Shown in pieces: positions 4,234 through 5,470 of a stretch of 5,470 nt of DNA. A model generated the notes under the pieces. It worked only from the letters and a program-made list of their open reading frames with translations, searched no databases and had not been told where the DNA came from. The DNA comes from Chloroflexota bacterium. Its GTDB lineage: Bacteria > Chloroflexota > Anaerolineae > CG2-30-64-16. Numbering within the stretch: the first letter of the stretch is position 1; every line of letters starts with the position of its first letter. The stretch spans positions 1 to 5,470 of the forward strand of contig JAKPQT010000170.1 of the NCBI GenBank assembly GCA_029555885.1, written 5' to 3'. A program made the translations under genes and the position numbers.

Positions 4234-5470
4234 ATGCCGGTGTCTGCTTCATCCACCGAACTTGGCTTCATCCGCGTGGCCGTCGTCTCGCCGGAGCTGC
4301 GCGTGGCGGACATTGCGTTCAACACGGAAGCCATCATCGCGGCGCTGCGCGAGGCCGCGGGCCGCGGCTGCCGGCTCGCGCTCTTTCCGGAGCTGTGCAT
4401 CACGGCGTATTCCTGTGGCGACCTGCTGTACCAACCCCTGCTGCTGGCGCGCGCCCGCGAGGCGCTGACGCCCATCGCGGCGGCCGCGGCCGAAGCGGGC
4501 ATCGCCGTTGTCGTCGGTCTGCCTGTTGAGGTTGCGGGCAGGCTGTTCAACTGCGCGGCGTTCATCGCGGAGGGCCGTGTCGCGGGCCTGGCAGTCAAGA
4601 CGTTCCTGCCCACCACGAACGAGTTTTACGAGGAACGCTGGTTCACCCCGGGGCCGCTCGCGCCCGCCGCGACGGTGGCCTGGGACGGGGCGGCCATCCC
4701 CTTCGGGGCGGACCTGCTCTTTGCTGCGGACAACTTCGACGGCCTGGTCATCGGCATCGAGATCTGCGAGGACCTGTGGGCCGTCAACCCGCCGAGCGGC
4801 GCTATGGCGCTGGCCGGCGCGACGCTGCTGCTCAACCCGTCCGCCAGCAACGAGCTGCTCGGCAAGGTGCATTATCGCCGCGCACTCGTGGCACAGCAAT
4901 CCGCCCGCTGCCTGGCCGCGTATCTCTACGCGGGAGCCGGGGCCGGTGAGTCTACGACCGACACGGTCTGGGCCGGCCATTCGCTCATCGCGGAGAACGG
5001 CCTGGTCATGGCCGAGACCGAACGCTTTCACTTCGAGACGGTGATGGCCGTGGCTGACATCGACATCCAGCGGCTCGTCGCGGAGCGCATCAAGAACAAT
5101 ACCTTCGCCGCGCAAGTCGCCGGCCGGCCCTTCCGCACCGTGCGCTTCGCGCTGCCCGACAGGGCAGTCGCCGCGCTGCCCGACAGGGCAGTCGCCGCGC
5201 TGCCGCGGGAGTTCATCCGCCCGCAGCTCGTCCGCACGCCCTTTGTGCCGACAGATGCGGCTGCGCGCGCGGCGCACTGCGAGGAAATCTTCAACATCCA
5301 GGCGGTCGGGCTGGCGAAGCGGCTGCGGCACACGGGCAGCCGGAAGGTCGTCATTGCGCTGTCGGGCGGGCTGGATTCGACGCTGGCCTTCCTGGTGACG
5401 GCCCGCGCGTTCGACCGGCTCGGCTTGTCGCGTGAGGGCATCGTTGCCATCACCATGCCCGGCTTCGGCA
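4234..5470 (+). CDS. nadE: Glutamine-dependent NAD+ synthetase, N-terminal 412 residues (3' end outside window)
   Basis: This enzyme makes NAD+ from deamido-NAD+, ATP and glutamine, the last step of NAD biosynthesis in the cytoplasm. The N-terminal nitrilase-type glutaminase domain (~11-270) has the full triad: E53 in [11 protein letters not shown]122 in [17 protein letters not shown] and C178 in [10 protein letters not shown]. These positions nearly match those of the Mycobacterium tuberculosis enzyme. The synthetase domain begins near 350 and shows the ATP-pyrophosphatase loop LSGGLDST (376-383), then VAITMPGFG at the window edge. It is therefore the long, ammonia-channelling form of roughly 650-680 residues. 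In-frame ATGs exist at 4210 and 4222, but 4234 has the best ribosome-binding site (GGGAGAG, about 5 nt) and an N-terminus matching homologues up to GFIRVA. The linker contains a duplicated ALPDRAVA (306-321). No stop occurs before the window ends. Confidence 0.95.
   Translation, partial: MPVSASSTELGFIRVAVVSPELRVADIAFNTEAIIAALREAAGRGCRLALFPELCITAYSCGDLLYQPLLLARAREALTPIAAAAAEAGIAVVVGLPVEVAGRLFNCAAFIAEGRVAGLAVKTFLPTTNEFYEERWFTPGPLAPAATVAWDGAAIPFGADLLFAADNFDGLVIGIEICEDLWAVNPPSGAMALAGATLLLNPSASNELLGKVHYRRALVAQQSARCLAAYLYAGAGAGESTTDTVWAGHSLIAENGLVMAETERFHFETVMAVADIDIQRLVAERIKNNTFAAQVAGRPFRTVRFALPDRAVAALPDRAVAALPREFIRPQLVRTPFVPTDAAARAAHCEEIFNIQAVGLAKRLRHTGSRKVVIALSGGLDSTLAFLVTARAFDRLGLSREGIVAITMPGFG
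5149..5204 (+). repeat. nadE: In-frame 24-bp tandem repeat with internal hairpin, inside nadE
   Basis: Two identical 24-bp units (5149-5172 and 5173-5196) are followed by an 8-bp partial third (5197-5204). Each unit encodes ALPDRAVA and contains CTGCCC-GACA-GGGCAG, a 6-bp stem with a four-base loop (5152-5167 and 5176-5191). Because the unit is a multiple of three, the frame is kept. It falls in the linker between the glutaminase and synthetase domains, where extra residues should be tolerated. Confidence 0.85.

Noticed and set aside
4249..5331. Long 360-codon open frame on the minus strand opposite nadE
   Set aside because: It is rich in Arg, Gly, Gln and Asp with no recognisable domain, and is a shadow produced by GC-rich codon use in the well-supported nadE gene, whose catalytic motifs are intact on the plus strand.
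1..5470. CRISPR arrays, tRNA or rRNA genes, transposase genes and riboswitches
   Set aside because: No regularly spaced direct repeats, cloverleaf-like sequences, ribosomal signatures or transposase motifs were seen on either strand.

Overview
The window is GC-rich bacterial chromosomal DNA with densely packed genes and short, palindrome-filled intergenic gaps. The gene content suggests a Chloroflexota-like or similar free-living environmental bacterium: a GH2 beta-mannosidase end, a gene resembling eCIS-core (DUF4157) proteins, a HEAT-repeat protein, and a large glutamine-dependent NAD+ synthetase. That assignment is an inference from gene style and repeats. No rRNA or other phylogenetic marker is present.

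Layout. (1) 1-209 (+): the last 68 codons of a glycoside hydrolase family 2 protein, probably a beta-mannosidase, followed by a 15-bp palindrome. (2) 329-1427 (+): a strong extended -10 promoter, then what looks like a broken or internally deleted gene of the eCIS-associated DUF4157 type. Its N-terminus (from 449) has the leader typical of these proteins. Its C-terminal part (759-1427), in another frame, carries an HExxH zinc-protease motif. (3) 1462-2148 (+): a HEAT-repeat protein 34 nt downstream, probably in the same transcript. (4) 2149-2296: a convergent intergenic spacer occupied by a palindrome built from four copies of a 13-mer arranged head-to-head as two pairs. (5) 3891-2297 (-): a two-gene operon of a SAM-dependent methyltransferase followed by an APH/choline-kinase-like phosphotransferase, overlapping by ATGA. 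The methyltransferase may be translated from a leaderless message. (6) 3892-4233: a divergent intergenic region with candidate promoters pointing both ways and two REP-like palindromes, each split by inserted sequence. (7) 4234 to the end (+): the first 412 codons of nadE, with an intact nitrilase triad and the synthetase P-loop, and an in-frame 24-bp tandem repeat in the inter-domain linker.

The genes do not form one pathway. nadE and the GH2 gene are housekeeping or catabolic, and the kinase/methyltransferase pair is a small enzyme operon of unknown substrate. The most unusual parts are the HExxH/eCIS-like remnant with its HEAT-repeat neighbour, and the number and architecture of the palindromic repeats between and within genes.
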